Positions 38,088-46,465 of a stretch of 64,000 nt of DNA are shown piece after piece. The notes under the pieces are model-generated. The model was not told the DNA's origin. It was given only the letters and a program-made list of their open reading frames with translations, and did no database searches. The stretch is taken from contig NZ_CP046566.1 of the NCBI RefSeq assembly GCF_009740285.1, forward strand, positions 3,448,658 to 3,512,657, in the 5' to 3' direction. Made by a program: the position numbers and the translations under genes. The first letter of the stretch is position 1; each line of letters begins with the position of its first letter. The DNA is from Phnomibacter ginsenosidimutans (lineage in GTDB: Bacteria > Bacteroidota > Bacteroidia > Chitinophagales > Chitinophagaceae).

Positions 38088-39116
38088 ATGGGCAATTTTG
38101 ACAAGTTTTCGAAGGCCGCTGTGTCTGGCGCCAAAAAGAAAGAAGCTTACCGGCAAGAAAAGCGACAGGCCAAAAAAGAAACGGCTGAGTTTTTTAAATC
38201 GCAAAAGCAGCTGAAGAAGAAAGGTGAAATACCTGCAGCCAAAGTGGCTGAAATGGCGCCTGCCAGCAAGGGTAAAAAAGGCGCCCCAACAAAAGCTGCC
38301 CCGGCGGTTGAACCCGGCAAAGAAGCCGTTGCTACCAAAGCAGGCAAGCCTGTAGTAGCTGGCAAAAAAGGCGCCCCGGCTCCTACCGAAGCGCAAATGC
38401 CGCTCAATAAATACCTGGCACATGGTGGCATTTGCAGCCGCCGCGATGCCGCCATTTTAGTAAAAGAAGGCAAAGTGAAAGTAAATGGCAAAGTGGTGCT
38501 GGAGCCTTCGTACAAAGTGCAGGAAGAAGACATCATTATTGCCAATGGCAAGAAGGTACAGCGGGTAAAAAACCTGGTGTACATATTGCTCAACAAACCC
38601 AAAGATTTCATTACCACTGCCAGCGATGATAAGGGCCGCAAAACAGTGATGGACATTATTAAAACAGCCACTACGGAAAGAGTATATCCCGTTGGCCGGC
38701 TGGATAGAAACACTACCGGTGTAATGCTGCTCACCAACGATGGCGATCTGGCGCAGCAGCTTACCCACCCCAAGTTTGAAATCAAAAAAATATACGAAGC
38801 CAAGCTGGACAAGCCCATGGTAAAAGCCGACCTCGACCAACTGGTACAGGGCATTACCCTGGAAGATGGCTTTATTGCAGCAGATGCTGCAGCCTACGCC
38901 GACCCATCAGACAAATCGGTGGTGGGTGTAGAAATACACAGTGGCCGCAACCGCATTGTACGCCGCATGTTTGAGCACCTCGGCTACGATGTCAAAAACC
39001 TCGACCGGGTGATGTTTGCCAACCTCACCAAGAAAAATGTAGACCGCGGCAAATGGCGCTACCTCAACGAAAAGGAAGTTCGCTTGTTGAAGTATTTTCA
39101 AAAGAGTAAAAAATGA
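38088..39116 (+). CDS. RNA pseudouridine synthase (RsuA/RluB family) with Lys/Ala-rich N-terminal extension
   Basis: A 342-residue pseudouridine synthase. An S4 RNA-binding domain (PLNKYLAHGGICSRRDAAIL) starts near residue 104. The catalytic Asp is in VYPVGRLDRNTTGVMLLTNDG and SGRNRIVRRMFEHLGYDV is near the C-terminus. RluB-like rRNA modification is the likely role. The first ~100 residues are a low-complexity basic extension (KKKEAYRQEKRQAKKET, and repeats of KKGAP). ATG 38088 follows an ATCTTTGC sequence resembling a -7 box and gives the MGNFDKFSK start. It overlaps the next gene by four bases (ATGA). Confidence 0.92.
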   Translation: MGNFDKFSKAAVSGAKKKEAYRQEKRQAKKETAEFFKSQKQLKKKGEIPAAKVAEMAPASKGKKGAPTKAAPAVEPGKEAVATKAGKPVVAGKKGAPAPTEAQMPLNKYLAHGGICSRRDAAILVKEGKVKVNGKVVLEPSYKVQEEDIIIANGKKVQRVKNLVYILLNKPKDFITTASDDKGRKTVMDIIKTATTERVYPVGRLDRNTTGVMLLTNDGDLAQQLTHPKFEIKKIYEAKLDKPMVKADLDQLVQGITLEDGFIAADAAAYADPSDKSVVGVEIHSGRNRIVRRMFEHLGYDVKNLDRVMFANLTKKNVDRGKWRYLNEKEVRLLKYFQKSKK

Positions 39117-39751
39117 TTGTAGCGTTATTGGGCGCCACCGGTCTTACCGGGCAGCTAACTCTCGAACGGTTGCTGCAACACGATGCTGTTACGTCAGTTA
39201 TCGTGTTTGGCAGAAGAACATCGCCTGTAACGCACCACAAATTGCAGCAATTACAACTGCAAGCACTACCAGATACTTTGCCAGCTGTTGATGCCTTCAT
39301 CTGCTGCATTGGTACCACCATTAAAAAAGCCGGCAGCAAAGCCGCTTTTATTGAAGTGGACAGAACCTTGCCTGTACAACTGGCTACACAACTGCATGCC
39401 CGTGGTTGTAGCTGTATGGCGGTGGTTTCTTCCATGTCGGCCTCTCCTACCTCACCGTTTTTTTACACCCGAGTAAAAGGCGATATGGAAGAAGACCTGA
39501 AACAAATTGGTTTCACTTCGCTGCATATTCTTCGTCCCTCCATCATTGATGGGCCTAGACAAGAAAACCGCCCCATGGAAAAATTTGGTTTGGCATTTAC
39601 CAAACTCATGCATCCGTTGATGCTTGGTTCGCTTCAACATTACAAAGCCATCAAGGCCACTACCATTGCCGATGGATTGCTGCATACAGTGCTGCAACAC
39701 CGCCCCGGACAGTTCACGTACCTCTCTGCCGATATTCCGAAAATTTCTTAG
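39113..39751 (+). CDS. NAD(P)-binding atypical short-chain dehydrogenase
   Basis: A 212-residue Rossmann-fold protein. MIVALLGATGLTGQLTLERL carries the GATGxTG nucleotide-binding motif. CCIGTTIKKAGSKAAFIEVD and FYTRVKGDMEEDLKQIG recall the HTATIP2/atypical SDR group, with Tyr and Lys of the YxxxK-like pair in the last. LRPSIIDGPRQENRP follows. Substrate unknown. Translation is probably coupled to the pseudouridine synthase, since start and stop overlap. Confidence 0.85.
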   Translation: MIVALLGATGLTGQLTLERLLQHDAVTSVIVFGRRTSPVTHHKLQQLQLQALPDTLPAVDAFICCIGTTIKKAGSKAAFIEVDRTLPVQLATQLHARGCSCMAVVSSMSASPTSPFFYTRVKGDMEEDLKQIGFTSLHILRPSIIDGPRQENRPMEKFGLAFTKLMHPLMLGSLQHYKAIKATTIADGLLHTVLQHRPGQFTYLSADIPKIS

Positions 39752-39792
39752 CAAAGAAGTCAGTAGTATTGTTAGCATAACCCGGGCGGCTT

Positions 39793-40880
39793 ATGAAAAA
39801 ACACTCCTGATGTTGGCGGCTCTTTTGGCCATCCATTGCAGCCACGCACAACCTGCCAAACCTTACGATATCATTGGCTACTACAGTGGCGATGGCAAAT
39901 CCTTGTCAGCATATCCCATTGAAAAACTAACACAGCTCATTTTCAGTTTTTTGCACCTCAAAGGCAATGAACTGGCGTTCGACAATGAACAACGCAAGCA
40001 AGACTTGCTGGAAATTGTTGCCCTCAAAAACAAACGCAACCCTTCCATGAAAGTGTTGATTTCACTGGGCGGATGGGGCGGTTGTGCTACCTGCTCGCCT
40101 GTGTTTGCAACGGCAGAAAACCGGCAGGCATTTGCCAACTCGGTATTGCAGATTTTGCAAACCACACAAACAGATGGCATTGATTTGGATTGGGAATATC
40201 CCACCATTCCCGGCCCGCCCGGCCATCCGTACAGCGCCGATGACAAAGCAAATTTTACCGACCTCATTCAACGTTTGCGGACAACGATGGGCGACAAATA
40301 CGAACTGAGTTTTGCAGCGGGAGGCTTCGATACATTCATTGCGCAATCGGTAGATTGGGCTGCAGTTACTCCGCTCGTCAACCGCATCAACTTGATGACG
40401 TATGATCTCATAAACGGCTATAGCAAAGTCACCGGCCATCACACGGCGTTGTATAGCCGGCCATCGCAAAAAGAATCGACCGACAACTGCGTACAGCAAT
40501 TACTGAAGCTGGGCGTACCAGCAAACAAGCTGGTGATTGGCGCTGCTTTTTACAGCCGGGTGTGGGCCAATGTTGCCGCCACCAACAATGGTCTCGACCA
40601 AAGCGGACAACATACTGCCGGTGTTTCTTATAAGCATTTTCAGGAGAAACTGACACCGGCACAAGGCTTCACTGCGTATTGGGACGATACAGCAAAAGCC
40701 ACGCATTTTTACAATGCCGAAAAACAACTCTTTGCCACCACCGACGATCCTCAATCCATAAAAGCGAAAGTGGCTTACATGAAAAAATATGGATTGGGCG
40801 GCATCATGTTTTGGGAGCTACGAGAAGATGCGCCGGTGAATGGTTTGCTATCTGTAATGGAAGCCGCCGTAAAAGAATAA
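39793..40880 (+). CDS. Glycoside hydrolase family 18 chitinase-like protein (frameshift in the signal peptide)
   Basis: A repaired 362-residue exported GH18 enzyme. The catalytic motif is DGIDLDWEYP, with the acid Glu near residue 125. Other family segments are VLISLGGWGG, INLMTYDLI and MFWELREDAPVNGLL. The family hydrolyses chitin or related beta-1,4-GlcNAc polymers, which suits the Chitinophagaceae. The ATG at 39793 is followed by six A's; a seventh restores MKKTLLMLAALLAIHCSHAQ, a normal signal peptide. Without it the reading frame stops after five codons. The next usable in-frame ATG (near 39809) would lack the basic n-region. Confidence 0.88.
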
Positions 40881-40890
40881 ATACAAGCAC

Positions 40891-41754
40891 GTGACATTTC
40901 GCAGCAGAATAGCACCCACACCCAGTGGCTTCTTACACGAAGGCAATATCACTGCGTTTTTGTACACCTGGCTGCTGACACAAAAAGCCAATGGCGAACT
41001 CCTGCTCCGCATTGATGATCTCGACAATGAACGATTTCGGGAAGTGTATCTCAACTACATTTTTGAGGCATTACAAGTAGCAGGTATCAGCTATCAAATA
41101 GGGCCGACAAATGCGCATGAATTTCACACTCAATGGTCGCAACAGCTGCGCCTGCCGATGTACGAAATGTACCTGCAACAACTGTGGCAAACCGGCCATT
41201 TATATGCCTGCACTTGCAGCCGGCAACAAATAGCAAAACATCAGTGCAACTGCTTTCAACAAAAACTACCGCATCATACACCCCAAGCTGCATGGCGATT
41301 GCACTTACCCGACAATACCAATATTCAATGGCATGATGAAGCGTTGGGCAATGTTAGTATATACCTGAACGAAGTGCAGCATGCACCCATAGTGAAACGC
41401 AGCAATGGACTGCCCGCCTATCACATTGCATCCGTAGCCGACGATGTGCATTTCGGCATCAACTGCATTGTACGGGGTGAAGATTTATTATCGTCTACTG
41501 CTTTGCAATTGCACATGGCATCGCTGCTACAATTGGATGCATTTCTACAATGTCGTTTTCTTCATCACCCATTGATGCTGAGTGAAACGGGTGAAAAGAT
41601 CTCGAAATCTGCAGGCAATGCCAGTTTGCAACTACAGCCTCCTTTTCCTGATGTACAACGCTGCTTGAAGCAAATAGTACAATGGTTTCCGCAACAGTTT
41701 GACCGGGCGTCAACTGCAACTACTGCATCAGCATTACTAAGACTTATGGCATAA
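40891..41754 (+). CDS. Glutamyl-tRNA synthetase-like protein (GluQ type)
   Basis: A 287-residue truncated paralogue of glutamyl-tRNA synthetase lacking the anticodon-binding domain. The HIGH region is IAPTPSGFLHEGNITAFL, LLLRIDDLDNERFREVYL follows, and the KMSKS loop is GEKISKSAG. CTCSRQQIAKHQCNC is a zinc-site-like cysteine cluster seen in GluQ. GluQ attaches glutamate to queuosine in tRNA-Asp. The start is GTG 40891, 10 bases after the GH18 stop. Confidence 0.85.
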   Translation: MTFRSRIAPTPSGFLHEGNITAFLYTWLLTQKANGELLLRIDDLDNERFREVYLNYIFEALQVAGISYQIGPTNAHEFHTQWSQQLRLPMYEMYLQQLWQTGHLYACTCSRQQIAKHQCNCFQQKLPHHTPQAAWRLHLPDNTNIQWHDEALGNVSIYLNEVQHAPIVKRSNGLPAYHIASVADDVHFGINCIVRGEDLLSSTALQLHMASLLQLDAFLQCRFLHHPLMLSETGEKISKSAGNASLQLQPPFPDVQRCLKQIVQWFPQQFDRASTATTASALLRLMA

Positions 41755-41784
41755 AAAAAGCTGTTCTGCGAAAACAGAACAGCT
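41753..41784 (-). terminator. Terminator of the lipoprotein/TonB receptor genes
   Basis: On the minus strand AGCTGTTCTG and CAGAACAGCT form a 10-base-pair stem with a 6-base loop, followed by T7. It lies 37 bases after the lipoprotein stop codon. Confidence 0.85.
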
Positions 41785-41820
41785 GGTGTGGGGATTGAAA
41801 TTTCCAGGGATTAAAATGTC

Positions 41821-42369
41821 TTATTGTATGCGGGCATTGAAATCGAGTTCAATGTCTGTTTCGCCTTTGCTAATCAAATCGCCTGCGGCTTTTATGCCTC
41901 CTGGCTTGTGTTTCAACACCACTTTTACAACACCTGTGCTGGCTGCACCGGTTGTCCATTTAGAAGTGGTACCCAAAGGTAAACCAAGTGCATCGGTGTT
42001 GAGATTGCTTACCGTAATATTAACGGCCGAGGGCACAAAATAGAACTGGTGCTCATCACCTTCTTCTTCTACTTCATCAGTGATGTCTAGAGCGGGTGTT
42101 TTCGATTCATCCTTCAACTCAATACTTACATCATAGGTTTTGCCGGGAGCCAACACAATATTATCGAACGAGGTGGGCGCATTGCCACCATCGCCATCAA
42201 TGTCTCTGAAAGTGGCAGTCGTGGTATTACTCGTTCCCGTTTCTGTAAACTTGAGTTGTACTGTTGTAATCAACTCCTCTTCATTCAACTCTTCTTTGTT
42301 CTTCTTACAACCTGTAGCTATGCTTGCAACAACTACCAGGCCGAGCAGCATTTTCTGATACTTCTTCAT
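41821..42369 (-). CDS. Lipoprotein paired with the TonB-dependent receptor
   Basis: A 182-residue lipoprotein: signal peptide MKKYQKMLLGLVVVASIATGC with the lipobox cysteine near residue 21. An acidic segment (ELNEEELITT) precedes a beta-rich body with DITDEVEEEGDEHQFYFVPS, which could bind a divalent metal. The GLPLGTTSKWTTGAASTGVV and VVLKHKPGG segments are, as I recall, shared by a Bacteroidota family encoded next to ZnuD-like receptors. It lies 38 bases downstream of the receptor gene on the same strand. Probably a cell-surface or periplasmic partner in metal uptake; this is inferred from context. Confidence 0.7.
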   Translation of the reverse strand: MKKYQKMLLGLVVVASIATGCKKNKEELNEEELITTVQLKFTETGTSNTTTATFRDIDGDGGNAPTSFDNIVLAPGKTYDVSIELKDESKTPALDITDEVEEEGDEHQFYFVPSAVNITVSNLNTDALGLPLGTTSKWTTGAASTGVVKVVLKHKPGGIKAAGDLISKGETDIELDFNARIQ

Positions 42370-42407
42370 AGCTTTTTTGTTCTTATTTGGATTTGAAAAT
42401 TGGAAAC

Positions 42408-44807
42408 TTATTGACCTATGGGCACCTGCACTTTAAAAGCAATGTTGATGCCCATTTCATCGGCATAATACCTGAAAGCATTCATGTAATCGCGGTACAC
42501 CGTATTGAGCAAATTGCTACCTGTGAGCAACCACTTCACCGACTTTTTGCCAATGGTTTGCGTAATGCCTGCTTCCATGCCCAGCAAATGATAGGCAGCC
42601 GGTGGAGCTGCATAATCGCTGGCCATTTGTTTGCTGCCATTGGGTAGCGTAACTTCTATATCGCCGGTAGCCGGCACCCTTGTTTGCTCCAGCACCCATT
42701 GCCATTGCAATTTGATGAATGGGTCTTTCCAACGCTTACCATCTGCAAACTGATAAGTCAAAGCATTCTCAAACCTATCAGCAGGCATTTGAATAATCCA
42801 GTCGTTTGCCTTTTTATCAAAAGCCCTTACAAACGATGCTTTCAACTGCCAGGCAATATGACTATTGAATGCATATTGCGATGAAAAATCAACTCCGCTG
42901 ATACGGGCATTTGTTTGATCGTACAAGAACGTGGGGAATGCACCACGAATGGTAAGCTGTGGCGGAAATGTGGGTCGCAGAAAAATGAAATCGTTGATTT
43001 GCTTGTGGTACCAAACCACTTCTGCCTGCCAGTTTTTACGCTGCACATTCAGCGACAGCATCACACTATTAGCCCTCTCCGGATTGAGATTCGGATTGCC
43101 TTTTTCGATGCGGGCTGAACCATGATGCAAGCCATCGCTGTATAGTTCATTTACCTGTGGTGCCCGCCATGCAGTACTCAGGTTGATGGCTGCAGTGATC
43201 CAGTCGTTCAAGTGATAGCTGGCACCACCGTTGGCACTCAGGCTACCGTAATTTCTGTCGTAATAAGTGCGGCCGTTGTTGCGGTGAATATCGAAGATGC
43301 TGCGAACATCGTACCGCACACCAATCTCTGCAGCAAACTGCTTCTTACTGTATTTCTCAATCGCAAATACGCCAGCGTTAATGGCCTGATAATTGGGTAT
43401 GAAAAACCGCTGCGTGTAGCTGTTGAACTGATACGAAGACTGCACACCCACCGAACCGCGTATTTGCTTGCCTGCATAATGATCCCATACCACATCGGCA
43501 CCAATGGTTTGCAAACCAATATCCATTTGGGGCACATTGCTACTGCTACTGAAGCGTTTGATATCATACTCTCGGCGCCAATTGTACTGGTAAGAAAGAA
43601 TGGCATTCAAACGGCTGTTGGCTCCCGTTTTTACAAAGGCTTTGGCCTTGGCCAAATGGTGTTGTATTTGCTGATAAGGCCGGTCGATGCTGTATGAAAA
43701 ATCTGTATTGGTGACGTATGAAGGTGGCTGTCCGTTGTTGATGATGTTCATCAAATCTGTTACGTTGCCAATGTGTGATCCAGAGAAAATTCCGAGTTTG
43801 GTATTGAACTGGCTGTAAAATAATTCCAGACCTTTGTTGGGCTTCTTCCAACCGGCAGCGGTAGAAAAATTCATTTCCTGCATGCCGGAGTTGGCCAACC
43901 AATAATTGGGCGTTTGGGCATTGCCGCCACGCTTGTACGTACCCTGCACCCGCCACGAAAAAGCAGGATGTTTTTTAGCATTGCCCTCTACCATACCCGA
44001 CATAAATGCCTGTCGGTTATTGCTGAAAAAACCAGCAGAAATTTCGCCACCAATACCCGGTTGATAACGCAGCAGTTTGGGCTCTACCAACACTACACCA
44101 CCAATGGCATCTGCCCCGTAGCGCAGTGTACTGGCGCCTTTAATAACGGTTAATCTGTTGGCAATAAACGGATCTATTTCCGGTGCATGCTCGCTACCCC
44201 ATTGCTGGCCTTCCTGGCGAATGCCGTTGTTGAGCATCAGCACCCGGTTGCTGTGCAGGCCATGTATCACGGGCTTGGCAATATTGGTACCCGTTTGCAA
44301 CATAGTTACGCCACTCAAACGCTGCAATGCTTCGGCCAATGATTGTCCTCTCGATGCATCCATCTCTTTTCCTTTCAGCTCAGCACCAATAGCGCCAGAT
44401 TTGGCATTGGCTGCCGCCACCACGGTTACTTCCTGCAGTTCATTTACTGTATGCGGCATTACAAAACTCAACTGCACATCTTTTTGTACATGCACATGCA
44501 TTTGCACCGGGCGACATTGGTTGTGGGTTACTTTCACGGTGTAGTTGCCGGGGCAAATGCCTTTGAGCAAAAAACGACCGGTTGCATCTGTCATCCCTTT
44601 TTCGCCGGTTTCCATAATGGTAATGGTAGCCGCCGACAGCGGTTGCTTCGTGTCTTCATCGGTTACAGTGCCGGCAATACTGAGTGTACATTGAGCCATA
44701 GCCACCAACTGCCATAGCATGCCTGCCAGCAACAGCAACGCTGTTTTAGCAGTAACACGCCAAGCCTTTTCGGGCCTTTGATTCCGGGAATTCGTTTTTG
44801 TAACCAC
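42408..44807 (-). CDS. TonB-dependent outer-membrane receptor, ZnuD-like
   Basis: A 799-residue receptor. The signal segment (TALLLLAGMLWQLVAMAQ) is followed by a carboxypeptidase-like beta domain (LSIAGTVTDEDTKQPLSAAT), a plug (residues ~125-250) and a 22-strand barrel. In the plug, VIHGLHSNRVLMLNNGIRQ and EIDPFIANRLTVIKGASTL resemble zinc receptors of the ZnuD type. WGSEHAPEID supplies a His and acids. The C-terminal strand ends FKVQVPIGQ. The start is GTG 44807, the only good choice before the signal peptide. The predicted start of transcription nearly coincides with it. Confidence 0.88.
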   Translation of the reverse strand: MVTKTNSRNQRPEKAWRVTAKTALLLLAGMLWQLVAMAQCTLSIAGTVTDEDTKQPLSAATITIMETGEKGMTDATGRFLLKGICPGNYTVKVTHNQCRPVQMHVHVQKDVQLSFVMPHTVNELQEVTVVAAANAKSGAIGAELKGKEMDASRGQSLAEALQRLSGVTMLQTGTNIAKPVIHGLHSNRVLMLNNGIRQEGQQWGSEHAPEIDPFIANRLTVIKGASTLRYGADAIGGVVLVEPKLLRYQPGIGGEISAGFFSNNRQAFMSGMVEGNAKKHPAFSWRVQGTYKRGGNAQTPNYWLANSGMQEMNFSTAAGWKKPNKGLELFYSQFNTKLGIFSGSHIGNVTDLMNIINNGQPPSYVTNTDFSYSIDRPYQQIQHHLAKAKAFVKTGANSRLNAILSYQYNWRREYDIKRFSSSSNVPQMDIGLQTIGADVVWDHYAGKQIRGSVGVQSSYQFNSYTQRFFIPNYQAINAGVFAIEKYSKKQFAAEIGVRYDVRSIFDIHRNNGRTYYDRNYGSLSANGGASYHLNDWITAAINLSTAWRAPQVNELYSDGLHHGSARIEKGNPNLNPERANSVMLSLNVQRKNWQAEVVWYHKQINDFIFLRPTFPPQLTIRGAFPTFLYDQTNARISGVDFSSQYAFNSHIAWQLKASFVRAFDKKANDWIIQMPADRFENALTYQFADGKRWKDPFIKLQWQWVLEQTRVPATGDIEVTLPNGSKQMASDYAAPPAAYHLLGMEAGITQTIGKKSVKWLLTGSNLLNTVYRDYMNAFRYYADEMGINIAFKVQVPIGQ

Positions 44808-44808
44808 G

Positions 44809-44872
44809 TTGCAAATTTATAAGTGCAGGCATATTGCTGCCCAAAAAATTATTGCAACATTTTTTTGCAACA
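44809..44872 (-). promoter_or_regulatory. Receptor promoter with three TTGCAA motifs
   Basis: TAAATTTG (complement of 44812-44819) and TTTG (44845-44842) are 22 bases apart, a full consensus promoter. TTGCAA occurs at 44809-44814, 44852-44857 and 44865-44870; the last two belong to the direct repeat TTGCAACA spaced 13 bases apart. Metal-responsive control (Zur-like) is a reasonable guess. Confidence 0.5.
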
Positions 44873-44880
44873 AGTAAAGT

Positions 44881-46455
44881 TTAACGAAGCTTCATCATGA
44901 GGCAAACTTTGGTGTCGGTGCCGTTTTGCAGGCGGGCATAGTAACTGCCTGCAGGCAAAGTACCGCCCTGAAAAACCACCCTATCTGTGGTCGGGCCCGC
45001 ATATTCTTTGTCGAGCAGCACCGCTATTACCCGGCCAGTCATATCTATCACCTGCAACAAGGTATGGCCACCATTGCTGGTAAATTCAATAGTGGTTTGG
45101 CTCTCAAACGGGTTGGGATAGTTACGGATTTTCCCCGCACTGGTAGCAGGTGGTGTAATGCCACAACCCGCACCATTGACCACCGGCAAGCGTTGAAAGT
45201 TTTTGAGCAGCAGGCCCTGAATGGTGGTTTTATCTACACAAAACCAACTCTCCAAAATGCTGGCATACACACTGCGGAAATCGTATTGAAAAGCCACATT
45301 ATCCTGCACGGTAGGGTTGGCAGGAATAATAGGATTGGTGCCCACTACACCAGGCTGTACATTTTTACCAAACAAAAAAACCGGAGCTGCAGCACCATGG
45401 TCGGTGCCTACGCTGCCGTTGCTTTTGATGCGCCGGCCAAACTCACTAAAGGTCATGCCGAGTACCCGGTCTTCTACCCCCAAAAACTTCAGGTCGTCCT
45501 GAAATGCTTTCACTGCATCGCTGAGTGTTTTCAGCAAGTTGGCATGGGTGCCTGTGGTTTTATCGGTGTTGTTTACCTGATTGGCGTGGTTATCGAAACC
45601 ACCCATGCTTACCATGTACACCCTTGTTTTTAAACCGCCTTTTACCAGCCGGGCTACAATTTTGAGTTGGTCGGCCAGGCTGTTGCCCGTTGGGTACGCA
45701 GACTGCTGCACCACTTTGGCAGCAGCAGTTTTAATAGTGTCGGCGTACTGTTGAGTTTGCCGGGCTACGGTGCGGATGTAAGTAAGTTCTTTACCTGCAG
45801 GTGTATTGGGTGCTGTGTCTTGCACACCATTTACCAAATTGTAAAAACTACTAGGGTTGGTAATGCTCATGCCCATGTTTACCGCCGGGCCTTGCAGCGC
45901 CAAAGATGTAACCGAACCAATTTGTATGGCCACAGGATCGGGCATGTTGCTGTTGGGATAACCCGATGGATAATTGGGATAGTATTGGTTGAGGTAGCGG
46001 CCTGCCCAACCAGAATTCACAAACTGATTGCTATCGCTGGCACTCATCCAGATATCTGTAGCCCTGAAGTGTGAAAAGTTGGGCGAAGGATAACCCACAG
46101 CCTGCACAATGGCCATTTTACCATCGTTGTACAAAGATTGCATGCCCGTCATGGCAGTATGCAAACCGGTGGCTTTGTTGTTGGTGAGGCTAAGCACTTT
46201 ACTTTCCGGAATGGCAATATTACTGCGGGCATTGTTATAGAGGCTGTACTGATCCAGCGGAATGACTGTATTCAAGCCATCATTACCACCGTTGAGTTGC
46301 ACCAATACCAGCACGTGGTCAGTATCTTCCGCCAGGCCAAACATGTCGAAAAACGGAGAGGCTTCGCCAAAAGCTTTTACCGAAAAACCACCTACCAATG
46401 CAGGCAGTGTTACGCCTTGTAGTGTTTGTTGTAAAAAGGAACGTCTTTTCATCAC
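44881..46455 (-). CDS. DUF1501 protein with type IX sorting domain
   Basis: A 524-residue exported protein of the DUF1501 family (sulfatase/alkaline-phosphatase fold, function unknown). The N-terminus MKRRSFLQQTLQG looks like a twin-arginine type signal. Family segments are VLVQLNGGNDGLNTVIPLDQ, GYPSPNFSHFRATDIW, VSMGGFDNHANQ and GMTFSEFGRRIKSNGS, followed by DHGAAAPVFLFG. The last ~75 residues (IRNYPNPFESQTTIEFTS to YYARLQNGTDTKVCLMMKLR) form a type A sorting domain, so it is probably surface-exposed or released by the type IX system. It is encoded directly after its usual partner DUF1800. Confidence 0.9.
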   Translation of the reverse strand: MMKRRSFLQQTLQGVTLPALVGGFSVKAFGEASPFFDMFGLAEDTDHVLVLVQLNGGNDGLNTVIPLDQYSLYNNARSNIAIPESKVLSLTNNKATGLHTAMTGMQSLYNDGKMAIVQAVGYPSPNFSHFRATDIWMSASDSNQFVNSGWAGRYLNQYYPNYPSGYPNSNMPDPVAIQIGSVTSLALQGPAVNMGMSITNPSSFYNLVNGVQDTAPNTPAGKELTYIRTVARQTQQYADTIKTAAAKVVQQSAYPTGNSLADQLKIVARLVKGGLKTRVYMVSMGGFDNHANQVNNTDKTTGTHANLLKTLSDAVKAFQDDLKFLGVEDRVLGMTFSEFGRRIKSNGSVGTDHGAAAPVFLFGKNVQPGVVGTNPIIPANPTVQDNVAFQYDFRSVYASILESWFCVDKTTIQGLLLKNFQRLPVVNGAGCGITPPATSAGKIRNYPNPFESQTTIEFTSNGGHTLLQVIDMTGRVIAVLLDKEYAGPTTDRVVFQGGTLPAGSYYARLQNGTDTKVCLMMKLR

Positions 46456-46465
46456 TGCTGTGCAT

